Source: Leptolyngbya sp. BC1307 (lineage in GTDB: Bacteria > Cyanobacteriota > Cyanobacteriia > Phormidesmidales > Phormidesmidaceae). From it: a stretch of 64,000 nucleotides of DNA. Position numbers and translations under genes: made by a program. The stretch is from positions 186,001-250,000 of the forward strand of contig NZ_NRTA01000002.1 in assembly GCF_002286735.1 (NCBI RefSeq), read 5' to 3'. The notes beneath the pieces were generated by a model. That model was not told where the DNA came from and searched no databases. It saw only the letters and a program-made list of their open reading frames with translations. Positions within the stretch are counted from its first letter, which is position 1; every line of letters begins with the position of its first letter. This document shows, piece by piece, positions 35,305 to 43,860 of the stretch.

Positions 35305-36201
35305 ATGCTCAAAATTCCTTTCGTCGATCAAAAAAGTGTGGAAACGCAGCTAGGGAAGATTATCTATTACGTTCCTACGCTGCCACAGTATCCAGGTCAG
35401 CGCCCAATTGATGAGCGAGAGACGCTGATGTTTTTGCACGGCTTTGGCGGCGGGTCTTCGGCCTATGAGTGGTCGAAAGTATTTCCCGCTTTTGCGAGCG
35501 ACTATCGTGTTATTGCTCCGGATCTGATCGGCTGGGGCCGCTCTGCGCACCTTGAGCGCGACTATACAATTAGCGACTACCTCAGCAACATTCCTGAATT
35601 TATTCAGGCGGTTTGCCCAGAAAAACCGGTGACCGTGGTAGCTTCGGCACTGACGGCAGCTTTTATGGTGAGAATTGCGATCGCTCAACCCAATCTCTTC
35701 AAGTCGCTCATTTTGATGACGCCTGCCGGTCTCTCTGACTTTGGCAATGACTATACCCGTAGCCCGTTTGCGCAGATTGTCAGTACGCCGGTTTTAGATA
35801 AGCTGCTGTATAGCGGGGCGATCGCCACTCGCTTCGGCATCGAAAACTTTTTGAAAAATCGCCAGTTTGCCGACCCCAGCCGCATCTCTGACGATATCGT
35901 GCAAGCTTACCTGCAGTCTGCTCAGCAGCCCAACGCCGAATATACCGCCCTTTCATTCGTTCGCGGCGACCTGTGCTTTGACCTAGCTGACTACATCGGT
36001 CAGCTAGCAGTGCCGACGACGCTGCTATGGGGAGAAAAAGCGTCATTCACCGGACCAGATTTGGGCCGCAAGCTAGCGCAGAGAAACCCAACTGCAATCA
36101 AGCTGTTTGAGGTGATCAGATCGACCGGTCTGACTCCGCAGCTAGAGCTACCGGCTGTCACCATCGGCATGATTCGCATCTGCCTAGAAGTGCTGGCATA
36201 G
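35305..36201 (+). CDS. Alpha/beta-hydrolase fold protein with degenerate catalytic triad
   Basis: A 299-residue alpha/beta-hydrolase (ATG 35305; a TTG lies 12 bases upstream). The oxyanion-region HGFGGGSSAYEW and DLIGWGRSA are typical. The nucleophile elbow reads VVASALTAA: Ser is kept but both flanking Gly are lost. The Asp region is GEKASFTGP, without the expected acid, and the usual Gly-His before PQLE is Gly-Leu (STGLTPQLELP). So two of three triad residues appear missing, and the protein may bind rather than hydrolyse a ligand. Similar cyanobacterial/plastid homologues exist, but their function is unclear to me. Confidence 0.82.
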   Translation: MLKIPFVDQKSVETQLGKIIYYVPTLPQYPGQRPIDERETLMFLHGFGGGSSAYEWSKVFPAFASDYRVIAPDLIGWGRSAHLERDYTISDYLSNIPEFIQAVCPEKPVTVVASALTAAFMVRIAIAQPNLFKSLILMTPAGLSDFGNDYTRSPFAQIVSTPVLDKLLYSGAIATRFGIENFLKNRQFADPSRISDDIVQAYLQSAQQPNAEYTALSFVRGDLCFDLADYIGQLAVPTTLLWGEKASFTGPDLGRKLAQRNPTAIKLFEVIRSTGLTPQLELPAVTIGMIRICLEVLA

Positions 36202-36329
36202 AGGCTTTGGATGAGCAGGGAAGGGAAGGTTCTGGCCGCGACGCAATATACCGGAACCCACCTCACCCTGGGCGCAGTCCGCTCCGATAGAGGGGATCAG
36301 GCGGCGGCGGCGATGTCTTGGGCAAAGCT

Positions 36330-37199
36330 CTACGCTTTCTCCTGCGTGGTAGGCTCAGCGTTTACAGCGGCTACCGATTCTGGATCGGCAGGCATTGCCG
36401 TCGTCGCACCTGTCCCTACACCGCTGTTGACTTTCTCAATGACTTCAGATTCAGCGGCTTCGGCGGCAGCAGTAGACTCTTCTGAGGTAGCCACTTCATC
36501 GGGCTCTGAAGACAGCGTTTGCATCTCGTCAGACTCATCGGCCAACAGGGCATCTGCCTCACCAGACTCTGGTGAAGTAGCAGCGACTTCGGGGGCGACT
36601 ACCGCGTTGTTCACATTGTCAGGGTTGGGGGTTGACATTGTTGTTTCATCTTCATCTTCACTCACGACGCTAGCATCAGTGGCGGCAGCGGCGGTATTAT
36701 CTTCGGGCATATTCTCAGCTGTTTCAGACTCTTCCTCAGCGGAGAGGTTGGCAGTCTTTGCTGGCGTATCTTCTACTTCGGGTTCGGAACCTGTTGCATC
36801 GGCTGTCTTTTCAGGCGAACCAGCTTTGGCAGGCTCGACGACTGTCTGAGCAGACTTATTCACTTTTTTAGAGATAGTTTCCGTCGGCAGCGCTTCTGGA
36901 ATATTAAATTCTGCTGACCAGTCCTGCTTAAATCTCAGCTTGCGGATGACCCCTGCATCCAGATTTTGCTGATTGCTCTCTTTTGATAGCGCTACAATCT
37001 TTTGCCCTAGCGCTGTCCCGACTGCCTTTACCTGCGCGTCTGAGTCGAAGGGAGCTGCGAGAATTTCTTTGACTAAAAAGCTCAGCTCTTTGTTGCCACT
37101 GCGGGTGCTGGTGATACTGCTTTGAGAAATTGCCTGCTTGATGCGTTTGGTCAACATTTTCTCAACCTGACCGGGAAATAGCTGCTGGGTATCGACCAT
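36330..37199 (-). CDS. Hypothetical protein with long acidic disordered tail
   Basis: A 289-residue protein. Residues 1-105 are a basic, mixed helical domain (MVDTQQLFPGQVEKMLTKRI, KELSFLVKEILAAPFD, GQKIVALSKESNQQNL). Residues 120-289 are low-complexity, rich in Glu, Ala, Ser and Thr with almost no hydrophobic core, clearly disordered and strongly acidic. The opposite-strand frame over the same DNA is a Ser/Ala-rich shadow. No family recognised. A charge-split protein like this suggests scaffold or nucleic-acid-adjacent roles, but nothing more specific can be said. Confidence 0.72.
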   Translation of the reverse strand: MVDTQQLFPGQVEKMLTKRIKQAISQSSITSTRSGNKELSFLVKEILAAPFDSDAQVKAVGTALGQKIVALSKESNQQNLDAGVIRKLRFKQDWSAEFNIPEALPTETISKKVNKSAQTVVEPAKAGSPEKTADATGSEPEVEDTPAKTANLSAEEESETAENMPEDNTAAAATDASVVSEDEDETTMSTPNPDNVNNAVVAPEVAATSPESGEADALLADESDEMQTLSSEPDEVATSEESTAAAEAAESEVIEKVNSGVGTGATTAMPADPESVAAVNAEPTTQEKA

Positions 37200-37345
37200 A
37201 AATAGACTGCTAAGTAAGCTACAAATTCAAGGTACAGCAATCCCTCAGCTTTACTATGCAGTTTTAGATACATTGACCGCTACATTCGCTACAAAGCCGC
37301 TAGCTGGTCACAAACTCCCTGTCAGGATAAAGCATTGATTTTGCT

Positions 37346-37414
37346 ATGAACGGAGCGATCGCAGAACTCCTCTCAGCCTTAGTGAAAAGTAGCCAAGGAG
37401 GCATCCGATTATGA
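37346..37414 (+). CDS. Leader ORF (22 aa) overlapping the next small ORF
   Basis: ATG 37346 to TGA 37412-37414 encodes MNGAIAELLSALVKSSQGGI plus two residues. Its stop overlaps the ATG of the 55-residue ORF by four bases (ATGA), a hallmark of translational coupling. No good ribosome site is seen for the leader itself. Existence is tentative. Confidence 0.3.
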   Translation: MNGAIAELLSALVKSSQGGIRL

Positions 37415-37578
37415 ACCATCTCACCCAGTATAACCAGCGTCAGGCCAGCCTCAGAATATTCGTATGGCTGGCCCTGGAAATACTGTTCAATCTGGCAGGA
37501 ACGGACAACCTAGCAGACTACAGCGAGTTTGTTTTTGAGCGCTGCTATTCGAGTGCAGCAATTGTTCAGTTAGCTTAG
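37411..37578 (+). CDS. Small hypothetical protein (55 aa)
   Basis: ATG at 37411 with a near-perfect AAGGAGG (37395-37401) nine bases upstream; TAG at 37576-37578. The product starts MNHLTQYNQRQASLRIFVWL, continues with a hydrophobic helix (about 15-29) and ends with an acidic then small-residue segment. It ends 20 bases before the convergent flavin-reductase stop. No family recognised, but the ribosome site is among the best in the window. Confidence 0.55.
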   Translation: MNHLTQYNQRQASLRIFVWLALEILFNLAGTDNLADYSEFVFERCYSSAAIVQLA

Positions 37579-37597
37579 CTCAGTTAGCTTAACCTCT

Positions 37598-38080
37598 CTA
37601 TCCGCCGTAGTTCCAGCCAGTATCTTCTAACAGCAGCGGCTTACCCTCACGGTGTTCGCCCGCGCCAATTACTTCCCCGACAAATACCGTATGGTCACCC
37701 TGCTCAACTGTGCCCACTACCTTGCATTCCACATAGCCGAGAGAATCTTTAATAATTGGGCAGCCAGTCTCTTCACCCAGATAAAATTCGATATCTTCAA
37801 ACTTGTTGCCCGTGCGTCGCAATGGCTTAAAAAAGTTTTGCGCAATCTGTTTTTGATTGTCTTCTAAAATACTCAGCGAAAATACGCTGCTGGCTTTCGC
37901 CATCGCGTGAGAAGTCGAGTCGTTCTTAATGCAGGTCACCACCATCGGTGGCTCAAAAGAAGACTGCATCACCCAGCTGGCCGTAAAGCCATTTACGTCT
38001 TCACCATCTTTTACTCCGCAAACATAGAGCCCATGAGGGATTTTGCGGAGCATAGTTTTCTTAGCTGCTTCGTTAAGCAC
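37598..38080 (-). CDS. Flavin reductase-like FMN-binding protein
   Basis: A 160-residue protein of the flavin reductase superfamily (split-barrel FMN binding). Characteristic parts are NGFTASWVMQSSFEPPMVVT, then the short Ser/Thr-rich strand region and the late VFVGEVIGAGEHREGKPLL. It closely resembles the flavin-reductase module found at the C-terminus of cyanobacterial flavodiiron proteins, here as a stand-alone gene. It could supply reduced FMN to a monooxygenase or act as a small NAD(P)H:flavin reductase. Malic enzyme lies upstream on the same strand, 76 bases away. Confidence 0.9.
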   Translation of the reverse strand: MLNEAAKKTMLRKIPHGLYVCGVKDGEDVNGFTASWVMQSSFEPPMVVTCIKNDSTSHAMAKASSVFSLSILEDNQKQIAQNFFKPLRRTGNKFEDIEFYLGEETGCPIIKDSLGYVECKVVGTVEQGDHTVFVGEVIGAGEHREGKPLLLEDTGWNYGG

Positions 38081-38156
38081 AGATTAGTTCCTCGTTACGT
38101 TCTGCTTAGTAGTCTATGGCAAAGGGTAGATCTCAGTGCTCTACCTGGGGTTACAG

Positions 38157-39548
38157 CTATTTTTTGGCAATCCCAGCCGCGCGAGCCACTTCTTTGACAG
38201 CCGCTGCCACTGCCGGAGCCACTCGCCGGTCAAACACTGACGGCACAATTTTATCGGCACTGAGTTCTGTCTCGGAGACAAGAGAGGCGATCGCCTTGCT
38301 TGCCGCTAAAAACATCTCGGTGGTAATCGCCTGCGCCCGGCAGTCTACCGCGCCACGAATCACGCCTGGAAAAGCCAGCACATTATTAATCTGGTTGGGG
38401 TAGTCGCTGCGCCCGGTCGCCATCACTGCCGCAATGCCGGCCACCAGCTCAGGCTGAATTTCGGGCACGGGGTTGGCCATAGCAAATACAATCGGGTCAG
38501 CTGCCATAGCGCGCACCATCTCCACGCTGACCACGCCTGGCGCACTTACCCCCATAAACACATCTGCGCCCTGCATGGCATCGGCCAATGAGCCTGACTG
38601 CGGCACTGCAAACTCTTTTTTAGCCTCGGTTAGGTCAGAGCGATCGCTCCCAATAATCCCTTTAGAATCGCAGATAATCAGCTGCTGCACCCCCGCCTGA
38701 CGGAACAGCCGGCCCATCGACAGCCCCGCTGCCCCGGCCCCATTGATCACCAGGCGAATATCACCAATCTGCTTGCCCACCACCTTCAGCGCATTCGTCA
38801 GCGCTGCCAGACTGACAATCGCGGTACCGTGCTGATCATCGTGAAAAATGGGAATGTCTAAATCAGCCTGCAGGCGTTTTTCAATTTCAAAGCAGCGCGG
38901 CGCGCTAATATCCTCTAGATTCACCGCCCCAAAGACCGGCGCAATCCGCTTTACCGTCTCAATGATTTCTTCGGTATCTTGCGTATCTAGGCAAATCGGA
39001 AAGGCATCGAGCCCGGCAAACTCTTTAAACAGCATGGCTTTACCTTCCATCACCGGCATGGAGGCTGCTGCGCCCAAATTGCCCAGCCCTAGCACCGCAC
39101 TGCCATCGCTGACAATCGCCACCGTATTGCCCTTGATCGTCAGGTCGTAAACGCGCTCTGGATGCTGGGCAATCTCAACGCATACTCGTCCGACGCCTGG
39201 CGTATAGGCCATCGCCAGATCGTCTTGTTCGCGCAGCGGAATCTTGGGCTCTACGCGCAGCTTGCCGCCCCGATGCAGAGCAAACGTCCGATCATCTACC
39301 GACTGCACCTCAATTGTTTTTATAGCGCGCACGGCAGCCTCTATACTATTGGCGGCTTCTGTGCTGGCTGCATCGACCGAAATTTCTCTGATGATAAACT
39401 CGCGGCTTTTTTCGATGACTTCGATATTGCCAAGATTACCGCCCGCCTGGGCGATCGCCTCAATCACCGCCGCCAGCCGACTCACCTGATTTGGCAGCTT
39501 GATCCGGAGGGTTAAACTGTAGCTAGGATTCGGCGTCAAACTAACCAT
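38157..39548 (-). CDS. NAD(P)-dependent malic enzyme with N-terminal ACT domain
   Basis: Decarboxylates malate to pyruvate and CO2. Residues 8-85 form an ACT domain (SLTLRIKLPNQVSRLAAVIE then IVVREISV-like strand), suggesting allosteric control by a small metabolite. The catalytic core follows: AYTPGVGRVC with the catalytic Tyr, GLGNLGAAASMPVMEGKA with Lys, the metal-binding ED/D region (NLEDISAPRCFEIE and PIFHDDQHGT), and the dinucleotide fold INGAGAAGLSMGRL. Length 463 aa is typical of cyanobacterial malic enzymes. Cofactor preference is not decided here. Confidence 0.95.
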   Translation of the reverse strand: MVSLTPNPSYSLTLRIKLPNQVSRLAAVIEAIAQAGGNLGNIEVIEKSREFIIREISVDAASTEAANSIEAAVRAIKTIEVQSVDDRTFALHRGGKLRVEPKIPLREQDDLAMAYTPGVGRVCVEIAQHPERVYDLTIKGNTVAIVSDGSAVLGLGNLGAAASMPVMEGKAMLFKEFAGLDAFPICLDTQDTEEIIETVKRIAPVFGAVNLEDISAPRCFEIEKRLQADLDIPIFHDDQHGTAIVSLAALTNALKVVGKQIGDIRLVINGAGAAGLSMGRLFRQAGVQQLIICDSKGIIGSDRSDLTEAKKEFAVPQSGSLADAMQGADVFMGVSAPGVVSVEMVRAMAADPIVFAMANPVPEIQPELVAGIAAVMATGRSDYPNQINNVLAFPGVIRGAVDCRAQAITTEMFLAASKAIASLVSETELSADKIVPSVFDRRVAPAVAAAVKEVARAAGIAKK

Positions 39549-39561
39549 GAGTTATAAAGAT

Positions 39562-39691
39562 GAAGTAGGAAGGATGAATGATGAGTAAAAGACTATCGCT
39601 TTTTCATACACTTCGAGCAGAGACACGCCGGGAAACCTAAAGACCTATCCTGATCTTGCCTTCATCGTTCATCGTTCACCCTTCCTACTTC
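39562..39691. repeat. 12-bp inverted repeat and heptamer repeats between malic enzyme and SRPBCC genes
   Basis: GAAGTAGGAAGG (39562-39573) and CCTTCCTACTTC (39680-39691) are perfect reverse complements. Next to the right arm ATCGTTC is tandemly repeated with period 7 (39665-39678). The element spans the divergent promoter region and resembles STRR-type sequence. Confidence 0.65.
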
Positions 39692-39693
39692 CA

Positions 39694-40317
39694 ATGCCTA
39701 CCCTCTACGCCGAAATCGACATCAACGCGCCGCAAAGCGTCGTCTGGGATGCCCTCATCCGCAAAGAACAGTGGCGCTTTTGGAATACTTTTCTCTATGA
39801 CTGCAACCCCAGCTTGCAAATCGCTCGGGGTAACGAAATCTTCCTGTCAATGCAGCGACTAGAAGGCGACGAAGAAACCGAATTTCAGCCGATTATCACG
39901 ATGCTGCGCCCTCCCTACCTGATGCGGTGGGTCTCGACCATTCCCGGTCTGCGCAGTGAGCACCTGTTTGAACTGCAAGAAACGGTACCGGGCCGAACGC
40001 ACTATATTCACCGGGAGGTGTTTTCAGGCATTCTCTCTAAGGTGTTTCTACCGTTCATCCGGCGAGATGAGCGTCAGGGGCTAAGACGCATGGCCCAGCA
40101 GCTCAAGATGCATGTGGAGGGTACGATGTTGAGCGATCGCCCGCAAAGCCACCCCGACGACCGCCACCCCGACGACCGCCGCCCGGACTACGATGGTCGT
40201 AGCTATGACAGCAGAGACAGCCGCCGCGACTATCCGCGTGACCATGATCCGCGTGACTACGATCCGCGCGATTATGATCGCCGTGACTACGACTACAGGC
40301 CCCGCCGTCCACGCTAG
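39694..40317 (+). CDS. SRPBCC (START-like) domain protein with repetitive Arg/Asp/Tyr tail
   Basis: A 207-residue protein. Residues 1-140 are a polyketide-cyclase/START-like domain (YAEIDINAPQSVVWDALI, FWNTFLYDC, then alternating strands, and a final long helix RQGLRRMAQQLKMHVEG) that binds a hydrophobic ligand. Residues 145-207 are low complexity, with repeated RDYD/PRDYD units and alternating charges, probably disordered and possibly phase-separating. The tail is encoded by imperfect 9-12-bp repeats (about 40224-40290). Ligand unknown. Confidence 0.85.
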   Translation: MPTLYAEIDINAPQSVVWDALIRKEQWRFWNTFLYDCNPSLQIARGNEIFLSMQRLEGDEETEFQPIITMLRPPYLMRWVSTIPGLRSEHLFELQETVPGRTHYIHREVFSGILSKVFLPFIRRDERQGLRRMAQQLKMHVEGTMLSDRPQSHPDDRHPDDRRPDYDGRSYDSRDSRRDYPRDHDPRDYDPRDYDRRDYDYRPRRPR

Positions 40318-40344
40318 TAAGCCTGCTCAGAAAGGCTCTAAGCC

Positions 40345-41193
40345 CTATCGGTTGTACGCATCGACCGAGCTAAACGATAGCTGATACCGGTAGAGAGCCA
40401 CCGGCTGGTCTCGGGTCTTAAAGTAGTTGGGGTCTTGAGGCGAGAGGTAAATAGCTGTGATTTGGTCAGCGCCAATTGGGAAATTTGGGTCTGAGCGCTT
40501 GCGGTAAAAAGTCGTATTTTCGACCTCGTTGAGATAGATCGCAGGCTCGCGGTCGGGAGTTTTAAGGTTGCGAAAAAATTGCTGAAAGACTTCTGTGGTC
40601 GCAAAAGATCCTGAGTTTGGCTCTTCTACCTTGCGGCCTGTCACCGTAGAGATCAGCTGCTGGTTACCCTGCAAAAAAGTGATCTGTCGATTGGGGTTAT
40701 CCGGGTCTACCTTGACCGCTTTTACCCCCTCTTCACCCAGATAGGCCCGCGCCAGGCTGAGCCCATTAAACGCCCGGTCTGCAATGATTTGCACTTCGTC
40801 ATCATCGCCGCCCGGTATTGCCCGATCTAAAAAGCTCCCTTTCGGAAGCGTGTGAGGGATAAACCGCACAATCGCCTCGATGGGCCGATACAAAAACTGC
40901 CGATTGCCTTCAAACCCCGGCGTCACAATTTCTGGCGCAAAGGGGGCCACCATATCTACTAGCGTAGAGGTCATGCGCCAGCTGCCTGACATCCAGCTAG
41001 GATAAGCCAGATCGCCGTCAGAAACTTGCACAGGCGGCTTGTTCTGCCAGTTGGGATAAGCCTGCTGGCGTTCGGTCAGGGTTTCTGCGCCTGCCTGCCC
41101 GCTGCAGGTTAGCCAGACTAGGGCCAGCAAGCTCAGCCATACCAGGTTGCGTCGCACTCGCTTCCACAGCAGTTGTTTTCCGACTGGTTCCAT
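40345..41193 (-). CDS. DUF6816-like thylakoid-lumen/periplasmic protein
   Basis: A 282-residue exported protein. The N-terminus is basic then hydrophobic (RRNLVWLSLLALVWLTCSGQ) with cleavage likely after AGA. The mature part contains WMSGSWRMTSTLVDMVAPFA and a long mixed domain ending SFSSVDAYNR. It resembles a family of cyanobacterial proteins shared with plastid thylakoid lumen (DUF6816 in current nomenclature, from memory). No cofactor motif is seen. Divergent neighbours are an SRPBCC protein and DUF3352. Confidence 0.75.
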   Translation of the reverse strand: MEPVGKQLLWKRVRRNLVWLSLLALVWLTCSGQAGAETLTERQQAYPNWQNKPPVQVSDGDLAYPSWMSGSWRMTSTLVDMVAPFAPEIVTPGFEGNRQFLYRPIEAIVRFIPHTLPKGSFLDRAIPGGDDDEVQIIADRAFNGLSLARAYLGEEGVKAVKVDPDNPNRQITFLQGNQQLISTVTGRKVEEPNSGSFATTEVFQQFFRNLKTPDREPAIYLNEVENTTFYRKRSDPNFPIGADQITAIYLSPQDPNYFKTRDQPVALYRYQLSFSSVDAYNR

Positions 41194-41278
41194 TGCTTCA
41201 GCGGATTAGCCGCCCTCACTTCTTTCAAGCCTGTCTTTTAGCTTAGCTTAGCGCGATCGCCTATCCATCCCAACCAGC

Positions 41279-43375
41279 CTACTCAGCCGTCGGTTCTACT
41301 GCGGGTTCGACGATGACCGGTTCGACTGTGACCGGTTCTGCCATGGGCGCAGCGAGCGGCTGTCCCGCCTGCACTGGAGCTAAATTCATCAGCGAATCTA
41401 GCTGCCAGTAGTCGCGGGTGCTAGAGGTAGTGCTGCCAAAGCTGCGGATCGTTCCTAAAAAGCTCTTAACGGTTTGAAAAAACGGATCGTTTGGGGGCAC
41501 GGCCAACCAACTGCTCAGCAAACTGTAGATTAAAGACAGCGTAGAGCCAGCGTTGAGATACGAATAGCCATTATTCGGATGAGGCAGCGAGCCAGTCGTC
41601 TCTATGAAAGTAGAAGAGCGCTCTATTGACTGGAAATCGGGCACATTCAGTAGCTGTGCCATCGCCCGAGTGCCAGAGGTAAACACCACCGTATCTTCAG
41701 AAATCCAGCTGTGAGCAAGCACACTGAGCGGCTGAGTCGGGCCAAAGTAGGCTGGAATCTGCCAGCTAACTGCCGGGATATCATTGATATTAGTGGTCGT
41801 AACGCTCAGGGTTCGCCCCACCACGTCGCTACTGCCAACAAAAGTATCCAGCGCGTCCAGTGCCTTTTGCGCCGTCGCCCGGTCGCTCGTCTGAATGGCT
41901 ATCCCCGTTTCAAGATTAAACTCGGGCCGAAAGCTGCCACCGCCCGCATTAGGGACAAAGAACAGTACGATTTCTTTGTCCATCCAGCCCAATAGCTCTG
42001 TGTCCAGATCCAGCCCTAAGAACGTCGAAACTGTGTTGCGCGCCTGCTGTAAAAATTCGCGAGTAGGTTCGCTCAGGGCTAGACTTGCCGCAATCTGCCG
42101 CCACAGCCCGGCCAGATCGCGACCGCTATTGAGCGAATAGGCGGGGGCCGGGACAAAGCTCAGCGCTGAATCCGCCTCTGGCAGCTCGGGAGTAGCGACG
42201 CTGCGCACCAGGTCGTTGCCGTAGAGTCGTCCCTGGAGCCGGATGCCTTCTGCCTGCAGGTAAATCAGGCTGTCAATGGTTACCCCTTGTAAGGCGCTGG
42301 CGGTGAGCGATCGCGCTTCTAAAGGCAACGTCAGCTGCGGTATGAGTTCGGGCAATCCCGGAAAAGGAGTCGGGAGCCCTGGTAGCGGTGAGTTGAAGCC
42401 AGATAGTCCGCCGTCGAGGTTGAACTTAACGGTTTCTGACAAGTTGGCATAAAAGCGAGCGATCGCTCCTTCTGAGTCGGTGTATTGCGATCGCAAAAAC
42501 AAGGCACTGTCGGCCAGCGAGGGCTTAGCTAACTGCTGATAGTCAATCAGCGTTTTTAAGGCGGCTGGCTCCTGAGCGAATACCAGGTAGTTGTCTAAGA
42601 TGGCAACCGCAAGGCCCGGTATCCGGTAGATATAGTCTCCTTCTTCGAATTCACCGGGTACGGGCAATCGCTGAGGAGTCGGCGGAGAGACTGCTTTGGC
42701 AGCGCCTACTGCTGGGGGATCTGTCGTCGGCTCAGGTAGCGGTGCGGGCTGCTCGTAATCATCGTCAGCGCAATCTGCTTCGTAGCAATCGTCGTCATAG
42801 TAATCGTCATAGCTTTCGGTGCGAGTCGGCCATACCCATAGCGCTACTCCCTCGTAAGTGCTCTTTTCAGGAACTTCGTCAGCGCGGGCAGTTTCCAAGC
42901 GTTCTAAGAAAGGCGGTAGTGCCTGTTGATTGGCGACCGGAACGACCGTCAGCGTGGTAGCGGCAATATCGCTGACGGCAATGCTGCGGGGCGTGGTATC
43001 GGGTAAGACGGCGATCGCCACCTGCTCACCAATCCAGGGCTGAACGTCGCGGGCATAGTCTATGCCCGGCAGTAGAATTGGCAAATTCAGCGGACTGACG
43101 CCGCCGCCGGTAAAGGCGGCAATCTTAGCAAATAGCTCAAACTGTTCTAGCGCCTGCCAGTCTGCCGCTTGCGTAGTCAGAAAAAAGGCAATGGGGGTGT
43201 TTTCTGGCAACATCTGCGCAACGTGCGGCTGACGAGATGCGGCAGGGTCATCAACGCCTCTCTGGGCCAGCGCTGGCGCTGAAAGAGCAGGCAGCGCACT
43301 CAGGGCAAAAAGACAGGCTGCCAACCGCCGGGGGCGATCGCTTTTGAGCAGGAGCGCTATATCCCCAAAAGTCAT
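41279..43375 (-). CDS. DUF3352 exported protein
   Basis: A 698-residue secreted protein. Residues 15-37 form a signal peptide with cleavage likely after ALA. DUF3352 features include MLPENTPIAFFLTTQAADWQ, AIAVLPDTTPRS, and the LNSGRDLAGLWRQIAAS and YSYLNAGSTLSLIYSL regions. Residues 190-215 hold a strongly acidic insert with repeated Asp/Tyr and two Cys (YDDYYDDDCYEADCADDD), and a Pro-rich linker follows, so metal binding is conceivable. The family is widespread in cyanobacteria and of unknown function. Confidence 0.85.
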   Translation of the reverse strand: MTFGDIALLLKSDRPRRLAACLFALSALPALSAPALAQRGVDDPAASRQPHVAQMLPENTPIAFFLTTQAADWQALEQFELFAKIAAFTGGGVSPLNLPILLPGIDYARDVQPWIGEQVAIAVLPDTTPRSIAVSDIAATTLTVVPVANQQALPPFLERLETARADEVPEKSTYEGVALWVWPTRTESYDDYYDDDCYEADCADDDYEQPAPLPEPTTDPPAVGAAKAVSPPTPQRLPVPGEFEEGDYIYRIPGLAVAILDNYLVFAQEPAALKTLIDYQQLAKPSLADSALFLRSQYTDSEGAIARFYANLSETVKFNLDGGLSGFNSPLPGLPTPFPGLPELIPQLTLPLEARSLTASALQGVTIDSLIYLQAEGIRLQGRLYGNDLVRSVATPELPEADSALSFVPAPAYSLNSGRDLAGLWRQIAASLALSEPTREFLQQARNTVSTFLGLDLDTELLGWMDKEIVLFFVPNAGGGSFRPEFNLETGIAIQTSDRATAQKALDALDTFVGSSDVVGRTLSVTTTNINDIPAVSWQIPAYFGPTQPLSVLAHSWISEDTVVFTSGTRAMAQLLNVPDFQSIERSSTFIETTGSLPHPNNGYSYLNAGSTLSLIYSLLSSWLAVPPNDPFFQTVKSFLGTIRSFGSTTSSTRDYWQLDSLMNLAPVQAGQPLAAPMAEPVTVEPVIVEPAVEPTAE

Positions 43376-43860
43376 GCTTAAGGTCCTGTGAAGTAAATAG
43401 CAGTTTGGTCTTTTCGTCAGCGCCTGTTCGTCAGCGTTAGTAGAGCCATCAGGCGAGCGAGGTAGCTCACCTAGAGCTTTCGCCCCAAAAGTTCGTAAAT
43501 CCGCACGGGTTTACCGTATCACCGGCACTGTAGACTGACGCTGTAGACAGCAGAGCAGCTTTAGGGCGTTTAAATCAACTGTAAAAATAACAATTTGCAG
43601 AAAAATGAGCCGCTCAAGACAGTTCTCCTCATTTACTCTGCTGCTAGTTCTACGAGTGAAGTTAGGGCGCTGGTGTAGCGCTAGTTGATGCGGGATGAAT
43701 TTTCACCGTCCTAACTAACGTCTTTTTTTTGTGTCGCTTGCCATCGTAGAATCGCTACACAGCGAATGCTCAACAGCTGATATGACTAGTGGACCCATCA
43801 GCTTTTTTGCCAGTCACTGACCTTCTCTGTCATGCATAGTGACTAACTTGTGACTAAACT
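43376..43860. other. Intergenic region between DUF3352 and the PlsY-dikinase fusion
   Basis: About 485 bases, divergent, so it must hold two promoters. A T-run (43723-43730) follows a weak GGA/TCC stem. Two direct copies of GTGACTAA (about 43840-43857) lie immediately before the fusion start and could be a protein-binding site. Only very short frames (up to 27 codons) without ribosome sites are present. Confidence 0.5.

Larger units (their letters stand above)
37200..37597. other. Intergenic region holding two overlapping small ORFs
   Basis: About 400 bases between divergent hypothetical and convergent flavin-reductase genes. The first 145 bases show no feature beyond an AT-rich stretch; the rest carries a 22-codon and a 55-codon frame on the plus strand, listed separately. 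Confidence 0.5.

Noticed and set aside
36211-36849. 212-codon plus-strand frame opposite the acidic hypothetical protein
   Set aside because: Ser/Ala/Val-only composition is what the complement of Glu/Ala/Ser codons gives; no ribosome site and no domain.
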